Assembly (NCBI GenBank): GCA_900551075.1
Contig: URVB01000043.1
Coordinates: 1-33,079, forward strand
Direction of reading: 5' to 3'
From: an uncultured Blautia sp.
Lineage (GTDB): Bacteria > Bacillota > Clostridia > Lachnospirales > Lachnospiraceae
Length of the DNA: 33,079 bases
Both the position numbers and the translations under genes were made by a program. This document shows positions 16,944 to 25,805 of the stretch, one piece after another. The first letter of the stretch is position 1; every line of letters begins with the position of its first letter. The notes beneath the pieces were generated by a model. That model was not told where the DNA came from. It saw only the letters and a list, made by a program, of their open reading frames with translations, and did no database searches.

Positions 16944-17868
16944 AGAAACGCTCAGGAAGATGGTGAAGCACTTTTTCCACCCGCTTGGACTAAAATCTTT
17001 TAAGGAGCTGACTGAGGGATATTTTAATGTGGCTTATGAAGTGACATTAAGCAACGGGGAGGCAGTTATTTTGAAGGTTGCCCCGGCGAAGGGCGTCCGG
17101 GTTATGACATCTGAGAAAAATATTATGTTTGCGGAGGTCCTGGCTATGGAAAAGGCTATGGAGCATGGCGGGATTCCCGTCCCCAAAGTGTTCGGTCATG
17201 ACGACAGCCATACGATATGCAAATCCTCGTATTTCTTCATGGAAAAGCTAAATGGCAGCAGCTTGAATGAAATAAAAAGTTCCCTGACCCAGGAACAGAT
17301 TGATGCCATATACATGGAGACCGGAAGGATATGCAGGGAGATTAACCGAATCGGCTGCCCCTGTTTCGGTTATCCGGGGCAGCCGGAATTCCAGGGTACG
17401 GACTGGTATCTGGTCTTTCGTGGGATGCTGGAGGCAGGGATCAGTGATGCCGGACAAGGGAACGTTGACCTGAAAATACCTGTGGATGAGCTGCTTCGAT
17501 ATCTGGAGTGGGATCAGGATATTTTTGCGGAGGTAACGGAGCCAAGGCTGGTGCATTGGGACCTCTGGGATGGGAATATTTTTGTTTCGGATGGGATGAT
17601 TACCGGCCTTATTGACTGGGAACGCTGCATATGGGGAGATCCCCTGCTGGAGGTAGGCTTCAGGAGTCATTTAGACAGCACTTTTTTCCGGAAAGGTTAT
17701 GGTGTTGCCGGATTTACAGAGTCACAGAAACGAAGAATCCTGTGGTATGATATTTATTTGTTTGTGCTTGTATCGCTGGAGTGTGAGTACCGGAAATATG
17801 AGACGATGGACATGTATCAATGGGCAGTCCATATGCTGCCCACACTGTTTGAAAAGCTGGGAAGATGA
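16912..17868 (+). CDS. APH-family phosphotransferase (small-molecule kinase)
   Basis: 318 residues from the ATG at 16912, which has better spacing from AAGGAG than the ATG two codons upstream. Kinase-like fold of the aminoglycoside/choline phosphotransferase family. Seen: an ATP-binding lysine in AVILKVAP (Lys55), the catalytic loop LVHWDLWDGN (His215, Asp217, Asn222), and the metal-binding Asp235 in GLIDWER. The substrate cannot be assigned. The family covers antibiotic kinases (aminoglycosides, macrolides) as well as choline, homoserine and sugar kinases. Coupling to a MATE exporter and a GNAT enzyme makes a xenobiotic or antibiotic substrate plausible. Confidence 0.88.
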   Translation: MESLTKNRQNEETLRKMVKHFFHPLGLKSFKELTEGYFNVAYEVTLSNGEAVILKVAPAKGVRVMTSEKNIMFAEVLAMEKAMEHGGIPVPKVFGHDDSHTICKSSYFFMEKLNGSSLNEIKSSLTQEQIDAIYMETGRICREINRIGCPCFGYPGQPEFQGTDWYLVFRGMLEAGISDAGQGNVDLKIPVDELLRYLEWDQDIFAEVTEPRLVHWDLWDGNIFVSDGMITGLIDWERCIWGDPLLEVGFRSHLDSTFFRKGYGVAGFTESQKRRILWYDIYLFVLVSLECEYRKYETMDMYQWAVHMLPTLFEKLGR

Positions 17869-17887
17869 AGGAAAGGACGATGTGTCT

Positions 17888-18448
17888 ATGGATACAATAA
17901 CAGTAAGGGATGCAAAGCTGGAGGATGCCCCGCGGATTCTGGAGATTTATGCGTACTATGTCGAACATACGGCAATTACATTTGAGTATGACGTGCCCAC
18001 GCTTTCCGGGTTTCAGAGCCGCATGAAAAAAACGCTGGGAAAGTATCCTTATCTTGTGATTGAAAAAGACGGAGTGATTCAGGGATATGCCTATGCAGGC
18101 ACTTTTGTAGGCAGGGCGGCCTATGACTGGGCGTGCGAAGTGACGGTCTATCTCCACCATAAGGCACAGAAATGCGGCCTGGGAAAAAGAATATACGAAG
18201 CGCTGGAAAACAGGCTGAAAGAAATGGGAATTGTAAATCTGTATGCCTGTATCGGGTATCCGGAGGAGGAAGATGCATATCTCAATCAAAACAGTGCAGA
18301 ATTCCATGCACATCTGGGCTATGAAAAGGTGGGTATATTCCACAGATGCGGCTATAAATTCGGCAGATGGTATCATATGATCTGGATGGAGAAAATCATC
18401 GGGGAGCATTTGGACAATCAGCCGCCGGTCAGATTCTCCGGGCGATAG
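17888..18448 (+). CDS. GNAT acetyltransferase, phosphinothricin-acetyltransferase-like
   Basis: 186 residues from the ATG at 17888; a GTG two codons upstream (17882) is an alternative start. The acetyl-CoA motif is QKCGLGKR (94-101). The overall pattern VRDAKLEDAPRILEIY...FEY, EVTVYLHH, then NQNSAEFHAHLGYEKVGIFHRCGYKFGRWYHM matches the PAT/Bar-type GNAT group, which acetylates phosphinothricin, methionine sulfoximine or similar amino acids. It is the last gene of the AraC-MATE-kinase-GNAT set, 19 bp after the kinase. The real substrate is unknown. Confidence 0.9.
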   Translation: MDTITVRDAKLEDAPRILEIYAYYVEHTAITFEYDVPTLSGFQSRMKKTLGKYPYLVIEKDGVIQGYAYAGTFVGRAAYDWACEVTVYLHHKAQKCGLGKRIYEALENRLKEMGIVNLYACIGYPEEEDAYLNQNSAEFHAHLGYEKVGIFHRCGYKFGRWYHMIWMEKIIGEHLDNQPPVRFSGR

Positions 18449-18513
18449 AAGTATCCGGGATACAAAGCGTGTATTATTATCTTTTTAAATATGGTATCCG
18501 TCACAACAAAAAT

Positions 18514-18563
18514 GTGCTTCATAGCAGACAAATAAAGCTGCCATGAAGCACTTTCTTTTTATT
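18514..18563. terminator. bidirectional terminator between the GNAT gene and the ABC-2 permease
   Basis: GTGCTTCAT (18514-18522) pairs perfectly with ATGAAGCAC (18543-18551), and an inner GCAG/CTGC pair extends the stem. The + strand continues with TTTCTTTTTATT; on the - strand the stem is followed by ATTTTT. It terminates both convergent units. Confidence 0.85.
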
Positions 18564-18580
18564 ATGGAAATGTTCTGTAT

Positions 18581-19366
18581 TTACAGAAGCAGCATTTCGT
18601 AAGTGAACCGCCTCATGCATTTTTTCAGGAGCAGCCAGGCCGCAAGCGCACATACCGCGCCCAGCCCCAGCAGAATCCAGGCGTTCAGCAGCAGTATTCC
18701 CGTAAACTGGCCCGCCACCAGCAGTACAATCGGGATGACCAGGAATACGGCGCTTTGCTGGGATTCCTCCACACTCTGTGCTTTGGCGGAGCCGCGGACA
18801 ATCAGCGTTACAGCAATCAGCGAGATTGCCGGTGAAACAAGCAGCAGGATGATCAGCCAGCTTATGCCCGGCAGCAGAAAGTGTCCCATCAGGAAAATGG
18901 CCTCCGCCTCAAGCACCAGCACCATGAGGCAAAAGGAGAGCAGGGACACCATCATGCTCAGAAGAAAAGCGGCCATGACCTTGGCACGGAAAATCTGCTC
19001 GACGGAAAGAGGACAGTAAAGGAGCGTTTCCAGGGTGTGCTTTTCCTTTTCTCCGATGAAGGAGCTGGCGGCCATGATGGAAGCGGCCATAATGGGGATG
19101 AGCAGGAAAAATACCGGCAGGATGTAGTTGAGAAGCATCCCGGCAAACATCATTTCCGTGTTTCCGGAGTGTGCGGCCTGCGGCAGCAGCTCCAGGACCT
19201 TCTGGATATCCGGAGTCTCCGGGGCAAAATGTCCCATGAATAAAAAGATGGTGGGTAGGATGACAGTCAGCACCACCGGGACGGCCAGGAGGCTGACGAA
19301 TAAATGCCTGTTGGCCGTGACACCGCGAATATCCTTTTTGATAACAGCAATCATGGCATTTTTCAT
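18581..19366 (-). CDS. ABC-2 type transporter permease
   Basis: 261 residues. The N-terminus (VIKKDIRGVTANRHLFVSLLAVPVVLTVILPTIFLF) and SSFIGEKEKHTLETLLYCPLSVEQIFRAKV are typical of ABC-2 / NatB-like permeases. About six hydrophobic segments (roughly 21-44, 78-105, 128-155, 163-190, 208-230, 233-250). Its start overlaps the last base of the ATPase stop, so the pair is one operon. Such pairs export Na+, drugs, peptides or lipids; nothing here selects one. Confidence 0.9.
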   Translation of the reverse strand: MKNAMIAVIKKDIRGVTANRHLFVSLLAVPVVLTVILPTIFLFMGHFAPETPDIQKVLELLPQAAHSGNTEMMFAGMLLNYILPVFFLLIPIMAASIMAASSFIGEKEKHTLETLLYCPLSVEQIFRAKVMAAFLLSMMVSLLSFCLMVLVLEAEAIFLMGHFLLPGISWLIILLLVSPAISLIAVTLIVRGSAKAQSVEESQQSAVFLVIPIVLLVAGQFTGILLLNAWILLGLGAVCALAAWLLLKKCMRRFTYEMLLL

Positions 19367-20277
19367 TATGCTTCCCCCCTTTTCCCGGCGGTAAGCGTAA
19401 AATAAATATCCTCCAGCGAGGGTTTCTTCACTTCTACCGCAAAAATATCTCCGCCGCCCAGCACAATCCGGCGGACGATCTTCGGAATCTCATCATCAGA
19501 TTGTATCGTCATTTCGTATTGCCCTGCTCCGGCCTTTTGGAAAGGCAGCTTTTCGGGCATATTGTCAGCGCAGATTTGAAGCATGGCACCGGAGCGTACC
19601 TTTCTGCGCAGTTCATCCAGGGTTCCTGCAGCGAGCAATTGCCCTTCTTCAATCAGACCGTATCTGGTGCAGATTTCCTGGGCATAACGGAGCTGATGGG
19701 TGCATAGAAACACTGTAATTCCCTCCTGTTTTGCCAGTTCCTGAATCAGTCGGTTGACATTCTGGGCGCTTTCGGGGTCGAGGCCGGAGGTGGGCTCATC
19801 AAGGAAAAGTACTTTGGGCCTGTGAATCAACGCTCTGGCCAGAGAGAGCCTCTGCCGCATACCCGTTGAATAGGCGGACAGCCTGCGGTCCCTGGCTTCT
19901 TCCAGCTCCAATTGCCGCAATAAAGAATCGGCACGTTCTTGCGCCTCAGCACCAGGAACGCCAAAGATGGAGGCGTAAAAGAGCAGATTCTGCATCCCGC
20001 TCAGATTGTCGTACATCTGGGCGTGCTCCGTTACCACACCGGACAGGGCATGGACCTTTTCGGGCACCCCGGCAGGATCCAGGCCGAGTACCCGGCAGCT
20101 TCCCGCCGAGGGAGCCAGCATTCCGTTCAGCAGTTTTACCGTGGTGGTTTTTCCGGCACCGTTTGGGCCCAGGAAACCAAATACCTCCCCCTGTTTCAGG
20201 GAGAGGGAAATCTGCCTGACTGCCTGTTTGCCGCCGGAATAGGTCTTTGAAAGATTTTGTAAAGAAATAACGTCCAT
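19366..20277 (-). CDS. ABC transporter ATP-binding protein (NatA/CcmA-like)
   Basis: 303 residues. Walker A GPNGAGKTT (37-45), signature YSTGMRQ (136-142; STGM in place of SGGQ, common in ABC-2 ATPases), Walker B VLFLDEP (156-162), switch histidine His194 in CTHQL. The last 90 residues form the extra C-terminal segment found in drug-export ATPases. Ribosome site AGGAGGG nine bases before ATG. Forms an exporter with the permease at 18581. By eye this pair is more GC-rich than the rhamnosidase genes beside it. Confidence 0.93.
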   Translation of the reverse strand: MDVISLQNLSKTYSGGKQAVRQISLSLKQGEVFGFLGPNGAGKTTTVKLLNGMLAPSAGSCRVLGLDPAGVPEKVHALSGVVTEHAQMYDNLSGMQNLLFYASIFGVPGAEAQERADSLLRQLELEEARDRRLSAYSTGMRQRLSLARALIHRPKVLFLDEPTSGLDPESAQNVNRLIQELAKQEGITVFLCTHQLRYAQEICTRYGLIEEGQLLAAGTLDELRRKVRSGAMLQICADNMPEKLPFQKAGAGQYEMTIQSDDEIPKIVRRIVLGGGDIFAVEVKKPSLEDIYFTLTAGKRGEA

Positions 20278-20297
20278 ATCGTTTCCCTCCTGAACCT

Positions 20298-20326
20298 ATT
20301 ATAGTGTGCCAAAAGGGGAAAAGCAA
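20298..20326 (-). promoter_or_regulatory. sigma-A promoter of the ABC-2 exporter
   Basis: On the - strand: TTGCTT (20326-20321), a 17-bp spacer and a perfect TATAAT (20303-20298), about 20 bases before the ATG at 20277. Confidence 0.7.
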
Positions 20327-20348
20327 TGGAGTATCAATTGACTTTTTG

Positions 20349-20390
20349 CAACAAAATCAACCATTGGGAAACAAAACGAAGATTTTGTTG
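20349..20390. repeat. 10-bp perfect inverted repeat
   Basis: CAACAAAATC (20349-20358) and GATTTTGTTG (20381-20390) are exact inverse copies, separated by 22 bases. They lie between the ABC-2 promoter and the rhamnosidase operators. It could be an operator for a dimeric regulator. No typical terminator tail follows it on the + strand. Confidence 0.45.
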
Positions 20391-20450
20391 GATGAAGTTG
20401 AAGTTGTCTTTACATAATACCTGCTCAGGATTGCACCGGCAAATATGAAC

Positions 20451-20481
20451 GATTTTACAATGCAAAACCTGAAATTACAAT
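20451..20481 (+). promoter_or_regulatory. tandem AraC-type operator A (before GH78-1)
   Basis: GATTTTACAAT (20451-20461) and GAAATTACAAT (20471-20481) are direct copies 20 bp apart. The downstream copy ends 20 bases before an extended -10 box TGC-TATTTT (20499-20507). The same pair occurs at 27052 and 29897. Probable binding site of the AraC regulator encoded at 25802-27013. Confidence 0.65.
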
Positions 20482-20547
20482 ACACACATCGAGGGGCATG
20501 CTATTTTAATGATAGTAAAAAGCAGGAGCATAAAAATGGAGGTATGT

Positions 20548-23346
20548 ATGAAAGTTATTCATCTCAGATGTGAAGGAATGAAAAATCCGAATTCAATTAC
20601 AAAAGAAAACTTATCTTTTTCGTGGAAAATAGAATCGGAAAAAAGTGCGGTATATCAGGAAAAATATCAGATTGTCGTCATGGAAGAGGGAGAAATATTA
20701 GTCTGGGACAGCGGGATAGTTTCCGACAGCGAGACGTTAGATATTGCGTATAAGGGAGAAAAACTGAAATCCTGCACCAGATATGAGTATACGATTACAA
20801 GTTGGAATAATCTGGGAGAAAAGGCTGTGGGCGAGGCAGAATTTGAGACGGCTTTTTTAGATGAGGCAGAATTCGATGCAGATTGGATTGAGCCGGATGC
20901 AATGCCTCAGCTGGAAGAAAATCCTGTGAAACAGGCATATGCTGAGTGGGAGAAGATGACAGCCCCCATGCTGCGCGGTGAGCAGGTGGAAATGCGCATG
21001 GAAAGCGATATCCTTGAGGAACTGCCATTGGAGCCCTATGATCCTGCAGTACGTATGAGGACATGCTTTCAACTTGAGGGAAATGTAAAGAGAGCCCGCC
21101 TGTATGTAACAGCTCATGGCGTATATGAAGTATGTTTAAATGGAAAGCCGGTAACGGATACTTTATTAAATCCGGGCTTTACTACATATGATAAGCGAAT
21201 CCGGTATCAGGTTTATGAGGCAGAGAACCTGTTGGCAGCAGAGAACGCGGTTTCTGTGACGGTTGCGGATGGATGGTATAAAGGTAAAATCGCCCTTGGG
21301 AGGGGCTGTGAATACGGCGAAGTGCCGGGACTTCTGATGAAATTGCTCATACAGTATGAAGACGGCAGGGAACAGACTGTTAAGACAGATGAAAACTGGG
21401 TTTACAGCTATAAGGGTCCGCTTCGTGCAGCAGATCTCTTTTTGGGGGAAGTGTACGATGCGACAAGGGAGGATGGAGATCCCTCCTTGATTTCTTATGA
21501 TGACAGTGATTGGAGACCGGTGCATGTGGTCAGCCGTACAGAGGCAGCATTGGAGGCCCAGAATTATCCTCCTGTAAGGGTTTTTGAAGAGTTACCCGCG
21601 GTAAAGTTATGGAATGCTCCCAATGGGGATGTTTTGGTGGATTTCGGACAGAACCTCGCCGGAATGATCAGAGTGTCTGTTGATGGGGAAGCGGGAGAAG
21701 AAGTTTCCTTTGAACATGGAGAAACGCTTGATAAAGATGGTAATTACTATTATATCTGGTCAGGGACAAATAAAGAGCAGAAGGATGTTTATATATGTAA
21801 AGGGGGCGGCGATGAGATCTATCAGCCGCGATTTACTTATCACGGGTTCCGGTATGTGCGTGTGAAAGGGGGAAAGAACTGGTCAAAAGAGCGTTTCACA
21901 GCGTTGGCAATCAGTACAGAAAATCCGGTGACAGGAGCATTTCATTGTTCTGATGACAGATTAAACCGTCTGCAGCGGAATATTTATTGGAGTCAGAGAT
22001 CCAATAATATTGGCATACCTACGGACTGTCCGACAAGAGAAAAAGCAGGCTGGACAGGAGATGTTGTTGTATATGGCGCAACCGCATTATTTAATCAGGA
22101 AATGACAGCCTTTTACAAGGACTGGCTGAGGAGCATTCGTGCGGAACAGCTTGGGAATGGAATTATTCAGGGAACGGTTCCGCAGATTAAAAACTATGTT
22201 TCGCAGGCAGGGGTTGGTTCTCTCGGCTGGGGTGACGTTATTCTGACACTTCCATGGCAGTTATATCAGTTATGCGGCGAAAAGTCTGTGCTGGAAGAAA
22301 ATTATGAAGCTATGGGGAAATGGCTGAGCGCGATGCGGCAGGCGGCTTATGAATTGCCGAACTGCTATAATACGGTCGGATATGCAGAAACAGATGTTGA
22401 GCAGTTGGAAGGCCGACGGCTGGAAAATCAACATTATCTGATCAACTCTGGTTTTCATTTTGGTGATTGGCTCATTCCAAGTGTTGTAAATGAGCAGGGC
22501 TTTTCCGATGGTCCCATGTCTGCCTTTCTGACTATGAATTACGCAGATACCAGTCTGTTGGCATATCTGGCAGATTTGTATACAGAGATTTCTGAAGTGT
22601 TAGGCCAAAAAGAGAATGCCAGGGAGTCGCGTGCGTATGCTAAGCGGGTAAGAGAAGCCTTTACAGAAGAATTTGTGACGGCAGACCGCAGGCTTGGGCA
22701 GGAAATGCAGGGAAATTATATACTGGCTTTGAAACACCATATGGTGCCGGCTCAGATTGCAAAGGATTTTGCGAAACGTCTGAATGAACTGATTTCCGAA
22801 AATGATTTTTGTCTCGATACAGGATTTATGTCAACGCCTCATCTGCTGGATGTACTTTTGGATTATGGATATCAGGAAACCGCATGGAAGGTACTCCTTC
22901 AGGAAAAGTGCCCATCATGGCTTTATGAGATTCAAAAAGGTGCCACTACCGTATGGGAAAACTGGAATGCAATCAGAGAGGATGGAAAGATCGGGGACTG
23001 CTCCTTTAATCATTATGCTTTTGGATGCGTGGGTGATTTCATGTACCGAAGAATACTGGGAATTCAGAATGGGGGAATCGGTTATGACAGGATCTTGATT
23101 GCTCCGGAATATGATGCACCCTTTGAAAAGGCTGAAGGAGCCTATGAAAGTGCACGTGGTGTGATTCGGATTACCTGGGAGAAGAAAGGAAATGAGGTAA
23201 GAATTTACGGTTCTGTTCCGACGAATACCAGAGCAACCATATGCCTGCCGGACGGCAAAAAAGCAGAAGTGGAGAATGGAACGTTTTCGTTTCAGGAATC
23301 GAACAGATATATAGCGAGGAAGGATAAATGCATAAAATATCATTAA
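20548..23346 (+). CDS. alpha-L-rhamnosidase, GH78 (first copy)
   Basis: 932 residues from the ATG at 20548; an in-frame ATG at 20536 is an alternative, and MKVIHLRCEGMKNPN is the usual family N-terminus. Releases terminal alpha-L-rhamnose from glycosides. A fibronectin-like N-terminal part (KNPNSITKENLSFSWK) is followed by the rhamnosidase N domain (ARLYVTAHGVYEVCLNGKPV) and the (alpha/alpha)6 catalytic domain. The acid motif is TDCPTREKAGWTGD with Glu498; the base is Glu804 in TTVWENWN. This spacing matches Bacillus RhaB-type enzymes (Asp567, Glu572, Asp579, Glu841, by memory). No signal peptide, so cytoplasmic. The GH2 gene overlaps its 3' end by 19 bp. Confidence 0.93.
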   Translation: MKVIHLRCEGMKNPNSITKENLSFSWKIESEKSAVYQEKYQIVVMEEGEILVWDSGIVSDSETLDIAYKGEKLKSCTRYEYTITSWNNLGEKAVGEAEFETAFLDEAEFDADWIEPDAMPQLEENPVKQAYAEWEKMTAPMLRGEQVEMRMESDILEELPLEPYDPAVRMRTCFQLEGNVKRARLYVTAHGVYEVCLNGKPVTDTLLNPGFTTYDKRIRYQVYEAENLLAAENAVSVTVADGWYKGKIALGRGCEYGEVPGLLMKLLIQYEDGREQTVKTDENWVYSYKGPLRAADLFLGEVYDATREDGDPSLISYDDSDWRPVHVVSRTEAALEAQNYPPVRVFEELPAVKLWNAPNGDVLVDFGQNLAGMIRVSVDGEAGEEVSFEHGETLDKDGNYYYIWSGTNKEQKDVYICKGGGDEIYQPRFTYHGFRYVRVKGGKNWSKERFTALAISTENPVTGAFHCSDDRLNRLQRNIYWSQRSNNIGIPTDCPTREKAGWTGDVVVYGATALFNQEMTAFYKDWLRSIRAEQLGNGIIQGTVPQIKNYVSQAGVGSLGWGDVILTLPWQLYQLCGEKSVLEENYEAMGKWLSAMRQAAYELPNCYNTVGYAETDVEQLEGRRLENQHYLINSGFHFGDWLIPSVVNEQGFSDGPMSAFLTMNYADTSLLAYLADLYTEISEVLGQKENARESRAYAKRVREAFTEEFVTADRRLGQEMQGNYILALKHHMVPAQIAKDFAKRLNELISENDFCLDTGFMSTPHLLDVLLDYGYQETAWKVLLQEKCPSWLYEIQKGATTVWENWNAIREDGKIGDCSFNHYAFGCVGDFMYRRILGIQNGGIGYDRILIAPEYDAPFEKAEGAYESARGVIRITWEKKGNEVRIYGSVPTNTRATICLPDGKKAEVENGTFSFQESNRYIARKDKCIKYH

Positions 23347-25805
23347 ATCAGGACTGGCTTTTCGTAAAGGGAACCATTACTATGATGGAACTGTTTACGG
23401 ATAATGGTGAGAAAGCAAAGAAGGTGGATCTGCCCCACGATGCCATGATTTACCAGGTAAGAACCCCGGATACGGCAAATGCACATCAGACAGGATTTTA
23501 CCCGGGCGGCGAATATACATATATTAAAAAATGGGATGTTCCTTGGGGCTTTGCAGAAAAAACAGTTATCTTGGAATTTGAGGGTGTGGCTGATACCTGC
23601 CGGGTGTATGTGAATGGGCATTTGCTGGTAAATCATTATAATCCTTATACTGGTTTTTTCGTGGATGTAACTTCGGATTTACGCTGTGGGGAATGTAATG
23701 AGGTCAAAGTAGAAGTGTGCAGTGTGGAACAATCCAGCAGGTGGTACAGCGGTGCAGGCTTGTACCGTCCGGTGTATGCGTGGATTGGAAATGACGTGTA
23801 TATTCCAGTTGAAGGAGTGAGAATATCTGCTTCCGAAGTGACACAGGACAGCGCTGTCTTTTCCGTTCAGGTTCCCATTCATAATCAGGATAGAAAGGAA
23901 CGGAATGTCAGAATACAGATGAGCATCCTTTCGCCGGATGGAGAAGTGGTTGCCAAGGAAACAGAACGGGTAAGCCTGGCTGCGGTAAGTGAGCAGAATC
24001 ATTTCCAAAGGCTGGAAGTGATTGAACCCTGCCTTTGGAGTGATGAGACACCCTATTTGTATACATGCAGGATTACCATACTGAGTGACGATAAGGTAAT
24101 CGATCAGGCGGAGGTAGAAACCGGAATTCGTTCGCTGAACCTGAGTCCCGGAAGAGGACTTTTGTTAAATGGGAAAGAGATAAAATTACGCGGCACATGT
24201 ATTCACCATGACAATGGAGTGATCGGTGCGGCTACATTTTATGATGCGGAATACCGGCGGTGCAGACAGCTAAAGGAAGCCGGGTTTAATGCTATAAGAA
24301 GTTCTCATCATCAGATAAGTAAATTCCTGCTTCAGGCATGCGACCGCTTGGGAATGCTGGTTATGGATGAACTCTCAGATATGTGGACAAGAACTAAGAA
24401 TCCGCATGATTATGCGAATTATTTTCCGACATACTGGGAGCAGGATGTGGCCAGTATGATTGAAAAGGACTACAATCATCCTTCTGTGATTATGTATTCT
24501 ACAGGAAACGAGATTCCGGAGGCCGGAACCAGAATTGGGGCACAGTGGAATCGCAAAATTAATGAAAAGATGAAAGAACTGGATGCTTCCAGATATACCA
24601 CTAACGGCGTCAGTGGATTGATGGCCGGTGCGGACAGAATGGGAGAGATGATGTGTCAGGCCGTGGGAATGAGCCCTGGGGAACTGGAAGCCATGATGCA
24701 GACACAGGAAGAGAATCCGGCTGGTGCAGACGCAGTAAATGGCATGGCATCTGTTATGGTTGGTCAATTGGCAGATGGAATCGCGACATGCCCTGTCATG
24801 GAGGAGTTACTGGATGAATTTACAGGAGTCAATGACATAGCTGGATACAACTATCTGACTGCATTGCATGAAGAAGATGCCAGACGTCATCCCAGCCGAG
24901 TGGTGCTTGGTACAGAGACATTTCCGGCAGATATCGTACATCTATGGGATGTAGTGAAACGTAACGCCCATGTGCTGGGGGATTTTACATGGATCGGATA
25001 TGATTATCTGGGTGAGGCCGGATGCGGAATTTTTCATTATGATGGTGGCGAGAACTTTTCTGCACATTGGCCGGACCGATTGGCCGGAATCGGAGACCTG
25101 GATATTCTGGGAGACCGTAAACCGGTCAGTTATTTAAGAGAGGCGGTATATGGGATTGGCCATCAGCCTGCCATTGGCGTCCTCAGGATGAATAAACCAA
25201 TTGAGAAAGCAGGCAAAACACCATGGATGTGGAAGGATAATATCGCAAGCTGGACCTGGGACGGGTTTGAAGGAAAAACAGCATCGGTGGATGTGTATGC
25301 CAACGCAGATGAGGTGGAGCTTTTTCTAAATCAAAAGAGTTTTGGAAAGAAGAATATTGCAGGTGTGTTTGTGGCAGAGTATCAGGTGCCTTATGAAGCC
25401 GGGATTCTGGAAGCTGTCAGCTATTGTAACGGAAAGGAGGTTGGCAGAAGCTTCCTTAAGTCAGCCGCAAAGGCAGTATTGCTGAAGGCGGAACCGGATC
25501 GTGATTATCTGCCGGCAGATGGTAACAGCCTGTTGTTTATTCCCATTCGCCTGGCAGATCATCAGGGAAACTGGAATCGTATGCAGAAAGATAGAATTTC
25601 CATCAATATTGAGGGAGAAGGATACCTTCAGGGATTCGGCAGTGCGAATCCAAGCTGTCTGGGAAGCTATCAGGATGCTGCCTGGGACACATACGATGGT
25701 TCGGTTATGGCGGTGATACGGGCGGGAAAAAATAAAGGAATGCTGAAAGTACATATTTCCTCTGAAAATTGCGGCGATGCAATGGTCACAGTAAAGGTTG
25801 GTTAG
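23328..25805 (+). CDS. glycoside hydrolase family 2 (beta-galactosidase/beta-glucuronidase type)
   Basis: 825 residues. Domains in order: GH2 sugar-binding domain (about 1-155; SRWYSGAGLYRPVYAW), immunoglobulin-like domain (160-270), TIM barrel (275-540), and C-terminal Ig-like domains (after about 640). Predicted acid/base Glu395 (STGNEIPEAG) and nucleophile Glu530 (LGTETFP). The CIHHDNGVIGAATF block and the GYNYL segment are typical of GH2 proteins with extra C-terminal domains. The sugar removed (galactose, glucuronate or other) is not clear. No signal peptide. It starts inside the rhamnosidase gene, so the two are coupled, and its stop overlaps the convergent AraC stop by 3 bases. Confidence 0.88.
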   Translation: MHKISLNQDWLFVKGTITMMELFTDNGEKAKKVDLPHDAMIYQVRTPDTANAHQTGFYPGGEYTYIKKWDVPWGFAEKTVILEFEGVADTCRVYVNGHLLVNHYNPYTGFFVDVTSDLRCGECNEVKVEVCSVEQSSRWYSGAGLYRPVYAWIGNDVYIPVEGVRISASEVTQDSAVFSVQVPIHNQDRKERNVRIQMSILSPDGEVVAKETERVSLAAVSEQNHFQRLEVIEPCLWSDETPYLYTCRITILSDDKVIDQAEVETGIRSLNLSPGRGLLLNGKEIKLRGTCIHHDNGVIGAATFYDAEYRRCRQLKEAGFNAIRSSHHQISKFLLQACDRLGMLVMDELSDMWTRTKNPHDYANYFPTYWEQDVASMIEKDYNHPSVIMYSTGNEIPEAGTRIGAQWNRKINEKMKELDASRYTTNGVSGLMAGADRMGEMMCQAVGMSPGELEAMMQTQEENPAGADAVNGMASVMVGQLADGIATCPVMEELLDEFTGVNDIAGYNYLTALHEEDARRHPSRVVLGTETFPADIVHLWDVVKRNAHVLGDFTWIGYDYLGEAGCGIFHYDGGENFSAHWPDRLAGIGDLDILGDRKPVSYLREAVYGIGHQPAIGVLRMNKPIEKAGKTPWMWKDNIASWTWDGFEGKTASVDVYANADEVELFLNQKSFGKKNIAGVFVAEYQVPYEAGILEAVSYCNGKEVGRSFLKSAAKAVLLKAEPDRDYLPADGNSLLFIPIRLADHQGNWNRMQKDRISINIEGEGYLQGFGSANPSCLGSYQDAAWDTYDGSVMAVIRAGKNKGMLKVHISSENCGDAMVTVKVG

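Noticed and set aside
16903..18448. Integron or transposon boundary around the resistance-like genes
   Set aside because: No transposase, integrase, terminal repeats or attC-like site found; the cassette looks like an ordinary operon.
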